In this document: positions 20,405 through 31,185 of the stretch, piece after piece
Layout: every line of letters starts with the position of its first letter
How positions within the stretch are numbered: the stretch's first letter is position 1
Origin: Botryococcus braunii
Taxonomy: Eukaryota > Chlorophyta > Trebouxiophyceae
Direction: 5' to 3'
Length of the DNA stretch: 64,000 nt
Assembly (NCBI GenBank): GCA_002005505.1
Contig: MVGU01001448.1
Span: 1 to 64,000 of the forward strand
Notes under the pieces: generated by a model
Databases searched by the model: none
The model's input: only the letters and a program-made list of their open reading frames with translations
What the model was told of the DNA's origin: nothing
Position numbers and translations under genes: made by a program

Positions 20405-22390
20405 ATAACAAATACTGAAAAGATGAAACATGACCCCGATCCCATGTTAAAAATCACCACCGGGATGCGAAAATTGGGTCCTACGAGAGAAGAAGAGATT
20501 GAGAGTTTAGTACAGGAGTATAAGGATGTATTTACCCCAGGTATACTACAGGAAAAAACCACCTTAATGCACCACCGCATAGACACTGGGGATGCGGACC
20601 CCATTAAAACATGCCCTTATCGCTTGTCCCGTTCGGAGGATCAGGTGATCGAGAAAGAAGTTCACAAAATGCTAGAGGCTGGAGTGATAGTGCCTTCCAG
20701 CTCTCCTTGGTCTAGTTCGCCTGTGTTAGTAGGCAAGCCGGATGGCTCTGTCCGGTTTTGTATTGACTACCGTCCGTTAAATGCAGTTACCAGACGGGAC
20801 AATTACCCCATGCCTAGGATAGATGAGACCCTAGATTCCTTAGGTCAGGGGGTGGAATACTTGAGTAAGATTGATTGCAAGTCAGCCTTCTGGTTGATAC
20901 CAGTAGCCCCAGAGGACCGTGCAAAGACCGCTTTTACCACCAAAGAAGGTTTATTCGAGTTTGTATCAATGCCGTTCGGCTTGCGTAACGCCCCGGCTAC
21001 GCTTCAGAGATTTGTTAACACTCTATTGCAAGAATTAATAGGCAAGTGTTGTGTCATTTATTTAGATGATTGTTTGGTATACAGCCGCACATTTGAGGAC
21101 CACCTTACTCATTTGAAATTAGTGCTTGAACGCTTCCGTGCGGTGGGCTTTAGAGCTAACCCAGCCAAGTGTGAGTTATGTTGCAGTGAAGTGTTGTACT
21201 TAGGATACACTATTACGCCTCAAGGCATAAAGCCCAACCCTTCCAAGGTTGAGGCAGTTCTCAACGCAGCACCGCCGACGAACGTGACCGAAGTCAGGTC
21301 CTTTTTGGGACTTGCAAACTACTACAGGAGATTTCTGCACAACATGGCCGCCATATCTGCCCCATTGACGCGGCTTACGAAAAAGGGGATTGTTTTCAAC
21401 TGGACCACTGACTGCCAAGCCGCTTTTGAAGCCATCAAGGCTATGCTAGTGGATGCGCCGCTTCTACGATACCCCGACTTCAGCAAGAAATTCACCCTAT
21501 ACACTGATTGGCAGCCCGGAGCCGCCGCCGCTATTCTGGGCCAGGAGCTCGAGGATGGTGACCATGTGATCGCCTACGCCAGCAAAACTTTACATGGAGC
21601 TGAGCTCAACTACTCTCCAACGGATGGTGAGCTGCTTGCCATAGTGTGGGCCGTGAAGCAATTCCGCCCCTACCTCTATGGAGTTCAATTTACTATAGTA
21701 ACAGACCACAAAGCTTTGAAGTGGTTACTCACCACACGCAATTTGTCAGGCAAACTAGCACGATACGCCATCGAACTACGAGAATATGACTTTGACATCC
21801 AGCACCGCTCGGGGACCTTGCATGGGAATGTGGACTGCCTTTCTCGTCTACGCCTACTGCTGCCCCCTGAGGAAGACTACAGTGAAGAGCCGCTGCCGCC
21901 GCTAGAAGAGGAAAATATTGAGGGGAACCACATGCACTGCTGCTACACCATGACCCTGGACAAAGAAAATATGCCGCCCGCTGAAGACACAATGGACCTG
22001 GATCAACCTTACCGGCCACCCGCGTACGATGCCACTCAGCGCGGAAAGATAATAACTTCACCGACCCTACGCCGCATGATGACCCTGGAGAATGATGCAC
22101 CCCCTTCCAGGGACCGCCTTCCGGAGATGAGAATTGAACCAACACAGATTTATGACCTGCCACCGCCTACGGAGACTTTATCTGGCCGTTCTGCCTTCCT
22201 GGCCAGCCAAGAACCTATGACTACACCGCGTACGCGTAGTGACAGACCGCCGCTTATGGAAGATGTACCATGCCAAGCATGCACGGGAAGAGATGATGAG
22301 GAGACCATGTTACTATGTGACCTCTGCAACCACGGATACCACATCGACTGTTTGGAGCCTGCATTGACCCGGGTACCCAGGGGACCCTAG
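20405..22390 (+). pseudogene. D reverse transcriptase, RNase H and first part of PHD finger
   Basis: Same frame as the preceding part; the first ATG after the stop is at 20423. RT spans about 20490-21230 with FCIDYRPLN, SKIDCKSAFW, PFGLRNAPATLQRF and catalytic YLDD (VIYLDDCLVYS near 21060). RNase H spans about 21490-21860 (YTDWQPGAAAAILG, ending NVDCLSRLRL); the usual first Asp is present, but the motif reads TDWQPG rather than TDAS. A proline-rich linker follows, then a PHD finger from 22271. The frame ends at TAG 22388-22390, exactly where PHD fingers have their conserved Trp two residues before the last Cys pair. Confidence 0.88.
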
Positions 22391-22405
22391 CTATGCCCTT
22401 TATGT
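22271..22405 (+). other. PHD finger (C4HC3) within D pol, with internal stop
   Basis: Ligands in order: CQAC, then LLCDLC, then GYHIDC, then LCPLC after the TAG. Spacing fits a C4HC3 PHD zinc finger, a module that often reads histone H3 tails. The TAG at 22388 replaces the position usually occupied by Trp, so TGG to TAG is the simplest explanation. A PHD finger after RNase H may serve in chromatin targeting, as the chromodomain does in chromoviruses; that role is inference. Confidence 0.82.
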
Positions 22406-22934
22406 GATCAGATTGCGGATGCCGTCCCCTCTCGTGACATTGTGGACGATGAAGAAGTACTTGACTACCTAGCCGCCGACAAACGACAACGACCTGGGAC
22501 AAGCCGCAAGGATGCTAGCGAATAGCACGCCGGGCCCAGAACTACTATTTTGCCGCCAAAGAATTCCCTATTGAATGGAGGACCCGCAACTGGCCACTTG
22601 TACGAAAGGCCACCAGAGGATTTGGCCCAAGAACCATACCATGGTACGAGGGCCGACTTGACATGATTAAGGAGTACTACGACGACAGCACGCTTGTTAC
22701 CCAAAATTCGAAAGGAAAGACCTGGAGGGACTCAATACCCACCGTTGGGAAGTACCATCCCAGCCACCACTAAAAGGACTAAAGGAAATAATTAGAAAAG
22801 GAATAGTATTGCACGCATTGAAAATGTTTAAAGTAAGTTATACCACTACCGGTAGAGTGCTGAAGGTCGCATCCTTCCTACGAAGAAAGACCATGAATGA
22901 GAAGAAGCTTGCTTCAAAGGACTTGAGCCAAAGC
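22391..22934 (+). pseudogene. D pol tail after PHD finger
   Basis: The PHD frame runs on through a DDEEVLDYLAADKR segment to a TAG at 22523. One base earlier another frame takes over (RRAQNYYFAAKEFP ... WYEGRLDMIKEYY) and ends at TAA 22771-22773. This resembles the RIARRAQ-type linker that normally leads to an integrase, but no HHCC or DDE motif follows. The rest up to the A insertion site at 22934 has no recognised coding content. Confidence 0.55.
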
Positions 22935-22939
22935 AGTAT

Positions 22940-23607
22940 TGTAAAAGGTTATGGGCAGTGGCGTATCCTCTCAAGCTACAGTCCTTGACGACTGTCTGCT
23001 CTTTAGACACATGCAACTGCATGAACAAGACTGGCATCCTTATGTGCCCAGTATCTTTCCAAACCAGTTCCGTTACATGTTGATCTGTCAATGAGCATCT
23101 ACACACGGATAAGCTCCTGACGGCTGAAAGCAAGTACCTTCCTATACTCAATCAAGACTCCGTCCCTTAGCTGTTTGGGAGACTTGATTGTCCACTAAGA
23201 TGGTTCACTTACAAACAAGCAATCAAACATGAACACATTACCAATACACACCCTGCGTCACCGCACCTGTAAGCAAGCAGACAGGTCGTAAGTTCGTGCC
23301 TCTCAAGCTACAGTCCTTGACGACTGTCTGCTCTTTAGACACATGCAACTGCATGAACAAGACTGGCATCCTTATGTGCCCAGTATCTTTCCAAACCAGT
23401 TGCTCGACTATGCGGTGATCGCAGCTTTAATAGTCCCTTCACACTAACGCGTAATCTAAATCAGATTGTACCTTATGTTCGAAATGGACCTCATCCGAAC
23501 GTGTCTTGAGGTACCTTATGTGGATAGTGGACCCGTATCCTAATAATGTACATTTGAAGATCACCTAAAGCACAAGGCATTCTATAATGTATGTTCACAA
23601 CTCAACA
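22940..23607 (-). repeat. A 3' LTR, 668 bp
   Basis: On the minus strand it begins TGTTGAGTTGTGAAC and ends CCCATAACCTTTTACA. It contains two copies of a 103-bp block (23299-23401 and 22967-23069), separated by about 230 bp. The upstream block continues to CTTACAG followed by GTGCGG. A purine tract (minus-strand GGCAAGGGGAAG) directly precedes it at 23608-23620. Confidence 0.95.
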
Positions 23608-23627
23608 CTTCCCCTTGCCTGCATGCT

Positions 23628-25082
23628 TTATGTGTATCTTCTCAAACCTAGTGAATCACGATGACCAACAAACACGGGCTTAGCAACTGGCTTGGTCATA
23701 ATGTCAGCCACATTTCGAGCAGATTCTACATAGAGGATATCTACCTGCCCAAGTGCCATAGCTTCCCTAGCATAGTGGAAGCTTACTGCAACATGCTTTG
23801 TGAATTTGGAATAAAGGGGGTTCCGTAAATTGGAAATGCATCCTTGGTTGTCACAGAAAATTTTGACTCTCCAAGGTGCAGCTCCAATCTCTTCCAAGAA
23901 GCCCCTAAGCCAGTTGGCTTCCTTCACAATATGGCCGGCTGCCATAAACTCGGCTTGCACAGTTGAGGTAGCAACTGAGCTCTGCTTCTTGCTTCCCCAA
24001 ACCACGGCACTACCATAGACTGATAGAACATAGCCAGTGGTGGAATACCTGTGGTCCAGGTCCCCAGCATAGTCGGCATCAACATAGCCTTCTAGCTCAG
24101 GCCCCTTTCCACCCAGAGTAAGAGCTAATTCTCTCGTATCTCTCAAGTACTTCAGCACTCGAATGGCCTCATTCCAGTGTGAGGTAGTGGGTGTCATTCT
24201 ATACCTTGACCACACTCCAACAGCCTGAGAAATGTCAGGCCGGGTCGTATTGGCAATATATAGCAACGATCCAATCAACTCACAGGTACGATGACCAGGT
24301 GGCAGTGGGGTACCTGCCCCATGCGACAAACCATCTGAGGACTCGGGTCTGCTGCTAGCCACGAAGTCCTTGGACATGGGGGTATCAACCACACGCCCAT
24401 CATCAGCAACACCAAACTTTTCCACAAGAGCATCAATCTTGGGAGTGCAACTCATGGAAATAGTGCTCTGAACTCTATTGCGTAGGACCTGACACCCCAG
24501 GAAATCATTCACCTCTCCCAAATCATGGATGGTGAAGTCCTTCTTCAACAACTCTTTCCCCCACTCAATCTCTGCAACGAATCTGGCAACTATGAGAAGA
24601 TCATCAACATAAACAAGAATAAAGGACAGGTTGCCATCAGGGACCCTCCTGATGTATACACCCGCATCACTCTTGCACACACTATACCCCATCACGCTCA
24701 ACTTGTCGGTCAAGGTCTTGTGCCAAGCCCGTGGGGCTTGTTTTAGACCGTATAGTGCCTTCCTGAGCTTGCACACAACCCTCGTGTTGCCATTCTCAAA
24801 TCCTGGTGGTTGGGTCACATAGACCTCTTCCTCCAACTCTCCATTGAGAAAAGCCGTCTTGATATCCACTTGGTGGATCTCAAGATTCTGTGTGGCAGCC
24901 ACTGCCAGCACAGCCCTCCTTGCCCCATAGCTGCTGGTGGGTGCAAATACCTCCCCAACATCTATCCCAGGGATCTGTCTACACCCTTGGGCAACTAACC
25001 TCGCTTTAAAGCGAGTAACATTCCCATGTGGAGAATATCCAATGGACAGGAATAACTTTTTGTCCATGTGGTCTGTCCACAT
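23628..25082 (-). pseudogene. A reverse transcriptase and RNase H
   Basis: From about 25030 the frame reads GNVTRFKARLVAQGCRQIPG, VDIKTAFLNGELEEEVY, LYGLKQAPRAWH and catalytic YVDD (ILVYVDDLLIVA near 24600). Copia RNase H follows (GYVDADYAGDLDH, VATSTVQAEFMAA, VADIMTKPVAKP). The block itself is intact over 470 codons, but it is out of frame with the upstream linker. There a short deletion removed the usual VKTDAH segment, near 25035-25050. The nominal first codons (MWTDHMDKK) are out-of-frame readthrough. Confidence 0.9.
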
Positions 25083-26103
25083 ACTCTAGAACCTCATGGG
25101 TATCAAGGGAATCCATCTCTTCCCTCATTGCTTGTTGCCAAAAATCCCACTGAGGGGAGCATTGGGCTTCCCTCAGGTTAGATGGCACGTGAACCTTTCC
25201 CAGCTTGACATAAGGTACATTTTGTACCTTATGCTGAGACTCTGCAGTACTGTCAGCACTCCTGGGACTGTTGTCTTTCATATCCCTCTGATCCTGGTTC
25301 CCAGAATAAGGTACATTTTGTACCTTATGTTGGGATCCTGCAGTACAGCCAGAACTGCCAGAGCCCTCCCCAACTCTCTCTCTTGAACTGTCAGACTCAT
25401 GCGCTCCACCATTACAATCTCTCACCTTTCTCAATGCAGGTGGAAGCAGCACCACTCTCTCTCTCCTGGACTCACACCTAGGTACACTACTCTGACTTTC
25501 CTGAGCTGCGCCTACTGTGTCAGGCTACACCCCATAAGCATGACTGGTTCCCAGCTCAACTTGGCTACGTGCTTCCCCTGTTGCTGGCACTTCTAGCCCA
25601 CTACTCTTCTCGCTAACATCTTCTCCAAGCATAGCCTCCCCTGTCTCAACCTGCCTCTGCAAATCAGGGAGACCTACCAAGGGTGGCTCACTCACAAGTA
25701 CCTGGCCTGAGCCAGGGTCATGCATGGGGACCCCTACTGAGTCCCTCCTAGCCTGGCGCTGTTCATAACGCTGATCCCTTGTGAGGGTGGTTCCTGGGGG
25801 AAGTCTATGTTGAGACTTCCCCTGGAACCTGACCCCCTCCTGCATCTTCTGCAGTTTGTCCAGCTGCGAGTGCGCTTCAGCACCCCCCCGAGCTAAATTT
25901 TGAAGATGGCCCAGCACTGACCATGACTGCTGTGAGGTCTCTGAAGTGGCAAGGGAACCATTTTGGCTGCTGGGGGCTCCAGCCACAGGTCCGACTGAGC
26001 TCCTCAGCCTGCTGTGATTCTCTGGAGAGCTGGCAGTGGTAGCAGGAGATCCAGTGGGCTTGCACTCCACCAATGGGTCATCCTCTGCTTCCCAAAAATT
26101 CAC
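25006..26103 (-). pseudogene. A integrase-RT linker
   Basis: Hydrophilic sequence rich in S, E and Q in the same frame as the integrase C-terminal part. It has an in-frame TAG at 25525-25527. It contains the peptide SQHKVQNVPY twice (near 25305 and 25210). It ends in the conserved pre-RT motif SNLREAQCSPQWDFWQQAM ... VIPVHWIFS, where the frame is lost. Such linkers in copia polyproteins vary in length and have no known enzymatic role. Confidence 0.8.
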
Positions 26104-26151
26104 GGGAATGGCTGTTGGTGAGCTGGGGACATTGGAATTGCCTCCCCTGCC

Positions 26152-27110
26152 CTACGAGGACGCTCCTGAGAGCCATTGAGAGGATCCAGGTTGCACCTTA
26201 GACATACCCACTCTCTCCCCTCCTCTCAAATGCTCAAGGAATGTAACATCCCTGCTCTCTTTCCATACACCATTGCCTACGTACACTCTATAGGCCTTGG
26301 ACTGTGGGCAATACCCAGTGAACATGCCTGGAATGGTCTTTGGTCCAAATACAGACCGCTGACCTGGGGGAATGTGAACATGTGCCACACAGCCCCATGT
26401 GCGCAAGGAAGCAACATCAGGCTTTACCCCATAGAACATCTCAGTAGGGGTCAGAGGCCTGCCTGTGGTGGGGCCCACGTTGTACAGCAGGGTGGCAGAC
26501 TCCAGTGCCTCCTTCCACAAGGAAGGGTCTGCTGCAGCGTGCACCAACAGGGTCCTTGTGCGCTCCTTCAGAGTCCGATTCATGCGCTCACCAAGTCCAT
26601 TTTGCTGAGGCGTGGATGGAGCTGAGGTCTCCATTTTAGTGCCCTGCTGAGCCCAAAATTCTTTGAACTGCTGATTCAGAAATTCTGTCCCTCTATCAGA
26701 TCTCACACACGTCACCACTTTCTCATGAAATGTCTGCGGTACTTCAAGAGCTCAATGAGGGCCTTGGGAATGGCTTCTTTCGACTTCACTGCCAATGAGG
26801 CTATCAGATGGGATTTTTCATCAACAACAGTAACCCAAAAATGCTCTCCCGTGATTGCAGCTGGTGAAATGGGACCCACAGTGTCCATATGCACCCTATC
26901 TAACACACTCTCTGCAGGCCTAGAGGAAGCTGGAAAGGGGGGGCGAGAATGTTTCCCTTGTATACATGACTCACACTGGGGAGAACACTCTGAGCATGGA
27001 GCAAGGGACACATTGATCCCAGTGACCAGGTCTTCGTTGTCCAACCTTGTCATACTCTTAACCCCAGGATGCCCCAACCTTGCATGCCACAGTAGTCGAT
27101 CTGTACACAC
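26152..27110 (-). pseudogene. A integrase
   Basis: The N-terminal part (27110-26712) has the GAG-pre-integrase motif LLWHARLGHPGV, a CSECSPQCESC zinc-binding region and the first catalytic Asp in HMDTVGPISP. A frameshift at about 26718 leads to the second part, with D in RSDRGTEFL and E in TPQQNGLGERMNRT. The integrase C-terminal GKTIPGMFTGY-like motifs follow, ending at TAG 26152-26154. All DDE residues remain recognisable across the shift. Confidence 0.88.
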
Positions 27111-27873
27111 GTGCCCTTTCTTGGCATGATACGACGAACATGAGGACTGGACTGTGGCTGCGCATCATGCTGGCTCTTGACGGGACACACCCATTCTAAA
27201 AAAAACAGCCCTCGCTCTCTGGCTATCTTACCAGACCAGCCTGCTGGGCCTTGCATGGTCGTGTACCCACCTGCACTGTCAGTGAGGAATGATGCTCCAT
27301 CCTGAATGGCTCCTGTGACAGAAATCAGATTAGTGTGTGCAGTGGGCACACACTGCACATTATGCAGCCAAAACACCTCTTGTCTGGCATTGACCAGACA
27401 CACAGCCCAGTTGCAACTATCCCTCCTTTGGCATCAGAAGTGGCCAAATGAAGAGGGAGGGGTTGGGCATGCATGACTGGGTTGTGTAGTAAAGACAGAT
27501 CATTTACAAGGTGCACCGATGCACCACTATCTATCAGCCACGAGGTACTGCAAGCCCCATGAGACGTAGGGGTAAGCACATTCAACGAAACGAACATAGG
27601 CTCACCAGCACCTGGAGGAGGTGGTGGTGGGAGATGCCAGCCTGGGAAGAAGGGGAAGATAGTGGACACAGATCCAGGAGCATGTGAGGTTGAAACGGGA
27701 GGGCCTCCTCTGGACTGGCCAGCATCCCACCAGCTGGCTTGTTGCTGAGGAGCTCCAGTGCCCCACCATGCAGCTGGGCCCGCACTTGCAGCTTGCATTG
27801 TGCCACGTAGAGCTTGCAGCCTCTTCAGTTCCAGGCACTCCAGAAATGTCCCGTCCCGTTGCAGAAGCGACAC
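27050..27873 (-). pseudogene. A protease and pre-integrase region
   Basis: The aspartic protease motif LIDSGASVHLVNDLSLL lies near 27530-27480 in the first frame. After a shift near 27403 the typical WLHNVQCVPTAHTNLISV continues in the next frame. Upstream is a Trp/Gly/Pro-rich spacer. A third frame then takes over at about 27110 for the integrase. Confidence 0.85.
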
Positions 27874-28835
27874 GCCAGTTCCTCCTTTGGCCTCCTGCCA
27901 CGTCCAGACCCTCGCCCCCTGCCTCCAGCGTTGTGAGCAGAAGGGCCATAGGGGGCCTGACCATCAGCAGGTGCTCCAGCTCCCACTCCTGGTGCTGCTC
28001 CAGCGCCCGGTGCAGCTCCAGCGGCTTGGGGAGGCCCAGGGATTCCACCCTGAGCTGGCACGGCTGCTGCTGCTGCTGCCATAACTGCTGCAGCTGATGC
28101 TGTGACTTGCACTGACTCTGCCAGCGGGATATCCTGGTACTCCAAGTTCTCAATGGCAGTGAGGATCGTCTCCAGCATGTTGTAGGGGTCTGACTTGGCG
28201 GAGGTAATTGCCCAAGCGTCGTTCTGCAAGACTGCAGGTAGTCCCTTATACATATACCTGCAGATCTGGCGGTCGCTCAGCTGATGGTTATTGGCCTCCA
28301 GGGAGGCGGCAATACTGATGACTCGGTGGCACCATTCTTGCACTGTCTCTCCCTTTACCATGCCTTGTTTGAGCCCCTTGATCCACTTCTCGTTGATTTC
28401 CCTGTCCTTCCCTCCAGTGCAGCGGTCTGCCATCCACTGAATGAAGTCAAAAGCGCTCCCCCGCTGTTTGACTTCGTCGTGCCACATGGACGGGACAGAC
28501 TGCAAAATGAAATGTTTTACTGCTGCGTTCTCTGCGGTCTTAGGCATAGCTGTCTCCATCGCTCCCATTGCTCCTTTTTGCATTGCGCAGGACTCCAGCT
28601 ATTCACGCCAGGCCCTGAAATTAGTGCGATCAGCCTTCAGCTGCGTAGACATCTTGGGATTGGAGGAGTTCATCGTGTATGCATACGAGCTGGCTGCAGT
28701 GCCTCCAGTGGTCTGTCCTGACTGTCCAGCTCCTGAGGAGGCCGTGCTGCCTCCTGCTGGTGTTGCCATAGTCTGTGTACTGCTGGGATTACTTTCAGAG
28801 ACCTTGCTTTGGGAACGAGTTTGAGGTCTGGTCAT
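27825..28835 (-). pseudogene. A gag
   Basis: ATG at 28835 (MTRPQTRSQSKVSESN) starts a Ser/Thr-rich N-terminus. An in-frame TAG at 28599-28601 interrupts it. The gag helical core follows (FILQSVPSMWHDEVKQ, GETVQEWCHRVISI), then an Ala/Pro/Gly tail and the start of a CCHC knuckle (CRFCNGTGHFW). One base is missing inside the knuckle at about 27840-27845, so the last Cys is in another frame. The start codon lies only 7 bp left of the copia B insertion. Confidence 0.87.
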
Positions 28836-28842
28836 ACACTTC

Positions 28843-29534
28843 TGTTGTATTGAATGAGTTATTTATGCCTTTCCCTCAGTGGAGTAATAGTGGCTTTTCC
28901 GTCAGTGACAATAATAAATGACTAATATGGGCGAAACTGCAAAGACTTCGCAGTTAGGAATGATTTGACTGTAGATAGAGATAACGCAAGTTACAGACAC
29001 GTTTAGTGCAGGAAGGTAGTGGTGCTAGCACGGAGAGGCAAGGCACTTGTTTGGGACTACACAAGCACTCCGGGTGTTTCCTTAAAGTTGCCCAATCAGT
29101 CCTTGATTGTTCATGTTCTAGACTCTACTCTTCGTCACACAGTAGAGCGAACTTTGACTCACACCCTCCGTGTCGCCACTGCACAGGTAACGTGATTGTG
29201 AATAGAATGGGAGATTTGAGGCTTTGTTGACCTTAGTATTTCATGTTATGTGTATGTGCTTGGCTATCTTATCATCGGACAATGAGATTGATCCTTTCTG
29301 AGTACGTACCAGTTAGGGTAGTTTGAATTCCGTTGTTAAGAGAGAGCAAGTGAGCAATTGTAATAGACTTGTTTGGGACTACACAAGCACTCCGGGTGTT
29401 TCCTTAAAGTTGCCCAATCAGTCCTTGATTGTTCATGTTCTAGACTCTACTCTTCGTCACACAGTAGAGCGAACTTTGACTCACACCCTCCGTGCCGCCA
29501 CTGCACAGGAATACGCCAAGCCCATAACCTAACA
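28843..29534 (+). repeat. B 5' LTR, 692 bp
   Basis: It begins TGTTGTATTGAATG and ends CCCATAACCTAACA. It contains a 142-bp block twice (29045-29186 and 29367-29508, one mismatch). The first ends CACTGCACAG and is followed by GTAACG; the second ends the same way but is followed by GAATACGCC. The 180 bp between the copies begin GT and end TAATAG. Confidence 0.95.
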
Positions 29535-29551
29535 GGTTATGGGCCCACCAC
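29535..29551 (+). promoter_or_regulatory. B primer-binding site, initiator tRNA-Met anticodon arm
   Basis: GGTTATGGGCCCACCAC follows the LTR directly. It is complementary to the anticodon arm of eukaryotic initiator tRNA-Met (GTGGTGGGCCCATAACC), not to a tRNA 3' end. Priming by a 5'-half initiator tRNA-Met is established for Drosophila copia, and Ty5 also uses the anticodon arm. The LTR end and the site form an inverted repeat (29520-29544). Confidence 0.85.
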
Positions 29552-29600
29552 TCTCCCGTTGAGTGTGGGTGGCTCTGAAGACGGAGGAAGACAACCGTGA

Positions 29601-30098
29601 ATGGCTAAGAAACGCCGCTCGAAGCAGACGGCAAGAAAAACTCCTTGTGTCAACGTTCCTGCTCACCTAAGGACTGGACCTCCCTCGTACAACGATCGAA
29701 TCAAAGCTGGGGAACCTCGAGGAGAACGTACACCGGACGAGCGAGCACTCATCATAAAAAACTACGTTCTTCATCTGTACGCTGGACGCCCGCTTCCTCT
29801 GCCATCGTGGTTTGCGGAAAGATTTCCTGTGTATCCAGCTTATAAGTTCACCCCGTGGGAGATTTCGTTTGTGAATCTTGAGCCTGGGTTCATCACGAAG
29901 GCTAAGTTCGTGAAGTATTGGAGTACCATTGTTTGGCTGAACAGAGAGCAGGAAACAGCCGAAATTGCAGCTTACAACTCAGTGAAGTTAGCATTGTCCA
30001 CTATCCCGGTAGCTGCGTTCAAAGACACCCTGTCTCTGAGTGTTCGAAGTGAAGCTGACTGGGAGACGGAGTCAGACAGTGATCAGTCCGTTGGTTGA
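29601..30098 (+). CDS. B ORF0, small protein before gag, unknown function
   Basis: ATG at 29601, 50 bp after the primer site; 165 codons, ending TGA 30096-30098, 46 bp before the gag ATG. The protein has a basic N-terminus (MAKKRRSKQTARKTP), a possible nuclear localisation signal. A globular middle rich in aromatic residues follows (FTPWEISFVNLEPG, YWSTIVWLNREQE), with an acidic C-terminus (WETESDSDQSVG). No known domain is recognised. It is intact although gag-pol of this copy is wrecked. Copia C has a different, larger ORF in the same place. Confidence 0.65.
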   Translation: MAKKRRSKQTARKTPCVNVPAHLRTGPPSYNDRIKAGEPRGERTPDERALIIKNYVLHLYAGRPLPLPSWFAERFPVYPAYKFTPWEISFVNLEPGFITKAKFVKYWSTIVWLNREQETAEIAAYNSVKLALSTIPVAAFKDTLSLSVRSEADWETESDSDQSVG

Positions 30099-30144
30099 TA
30101 TGACTGTCTGAATGTTTCCTTGATAATCGTATAGAGTGCAGACA

Positions 30145-31185
30145 ATGACATCGAAGAAAAAGGGGCAGTCAACGAGTGGGGCGTCAACCTCAAGCAACGA
30201 GACCACCACCTCTACACCTGTTCGAGAACCCTGCACCCCAAGTACTTCAAGGGGGGAAGGTGATGTATTGCCAAAAGTTATTCCCACTCAGGTTAAAGTA
30301 CACATCAAACTGAGGGACAAGGGACATAATATTCTGATCTGGAAGAGTGCTTATTTGGCAGCCAATGAGGCAAAGGGGTCCCTTCCTGCAGTGCTGGAGG
30401 CCATGCCTGGCACGCTGCATGATGCAGCAGCTCTGTTATTGTTGTATGAATCTGTGCCTGAGGAGTGGCAGGGAGAACTGGCAGAGCTGGGATCTGCATA
30501 TGATGCGTATGAGTACATATGCAGGAAATTCATTGGTGGACATAATCTTCAGGCAAACATGGACTGGTTGCAAGAAATGGGTCAAGGGATGAGACATGAT
30601 GAAACAATTTCCCAATACGTGAATCGCATGCTCAATCTCAAAGCCTGCCTCCACAGAAATAATCATCATCTGATGGATGGCTTTGTAGCGACCCAAATAG
30701 TGCAGGGTCTCCCTGAGGCAGTTAAGGAGCCTGGCAGCCTGTCCACAGCCGTCGCATATCCACTCAACAAACTGGCTGAATTACTACGTACCACTGCAGC
30801 GGCCCTGGGCTTTGATGAGACAGCTCCCCGCCAGCCCAGAGTCCTGGCCATCACCCCAAGCACTAGTGGAGCCAGTAACCCGCTAGCAGCAAGTGCAGCA
30901 ACAGCTCAGCAGTCTTCCAGTGCATCTGATCCCAAGGGAGTTTGCAACTACTGCAATAAAAAGGGCCATTATTGGAGAGACTGCAGAAAGAGGCGCAGGG
31001 ACGAGGAGACCCAGAGGAACGTGGTGGCAGCAGTCCAGCAGCTGCAAGGCATGTGGCCTCAGGGCCAGCCATCTGTGGGTGGCCACCATCCTCCAATAGC
31101 CCAACTGGCCCATCATGGTGCAGATGCCTTCCCTGCTTGGTTCCAGCCTCCTGCTCCACCTCCACCTCCTCCTGAAGGGGACTAA
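30145..31185 (+). CDS. B gag
   Basis: The first ATG is at 30145 (MTSKKKGQSTSG); the frame is open slightly upstream. A Ser/Thr-rich N-terminus is followed by the copia gag helical region (ILIWKSAYLAANEAKG, HDAAALLLLYESVPEEWQ, QYVNRMLNLKACLHRNNHH). A CCHC knuckle CNYCNKKGHYWRDC lies near 30943-30984, and a proline-rich tail ends at TAA 31183-31185. Four bases of this stop region overlap the start of the integrase remnant in another frame, because a deletion has fused gag's tail to integrase. Confidence 0.9.
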   Translation: MTSKKKGQSTSGASTSSNETTTSTPVREPCTPSTSRGEGDVLPKVIPTQVKVHIKLRDKGHNILIWKSAYLAANEAKGSLPAVLEAMPGTLHDAAALLLLYESVPEEWQGELAELGSAYDAYEYICRKFIGGHNLQANMDWLQEMGQGMRHDETISQYVNRMLNLKACLHRNNHHLMDGFVATQIVQGLPEAVKEPGSLSTAVAYPLNKLAELLRTTAAALGFDETAPRQPRVLAITPSTSGASNPLAASAATAQQSSSASDPKGVCNYCNKKGHYWRDCRKRRRDEETQRNVVAAVQQLQGMWPQGQPSVGGHHPPIAQLAHHGADAFPAWFQPPAPPPPPPEGD

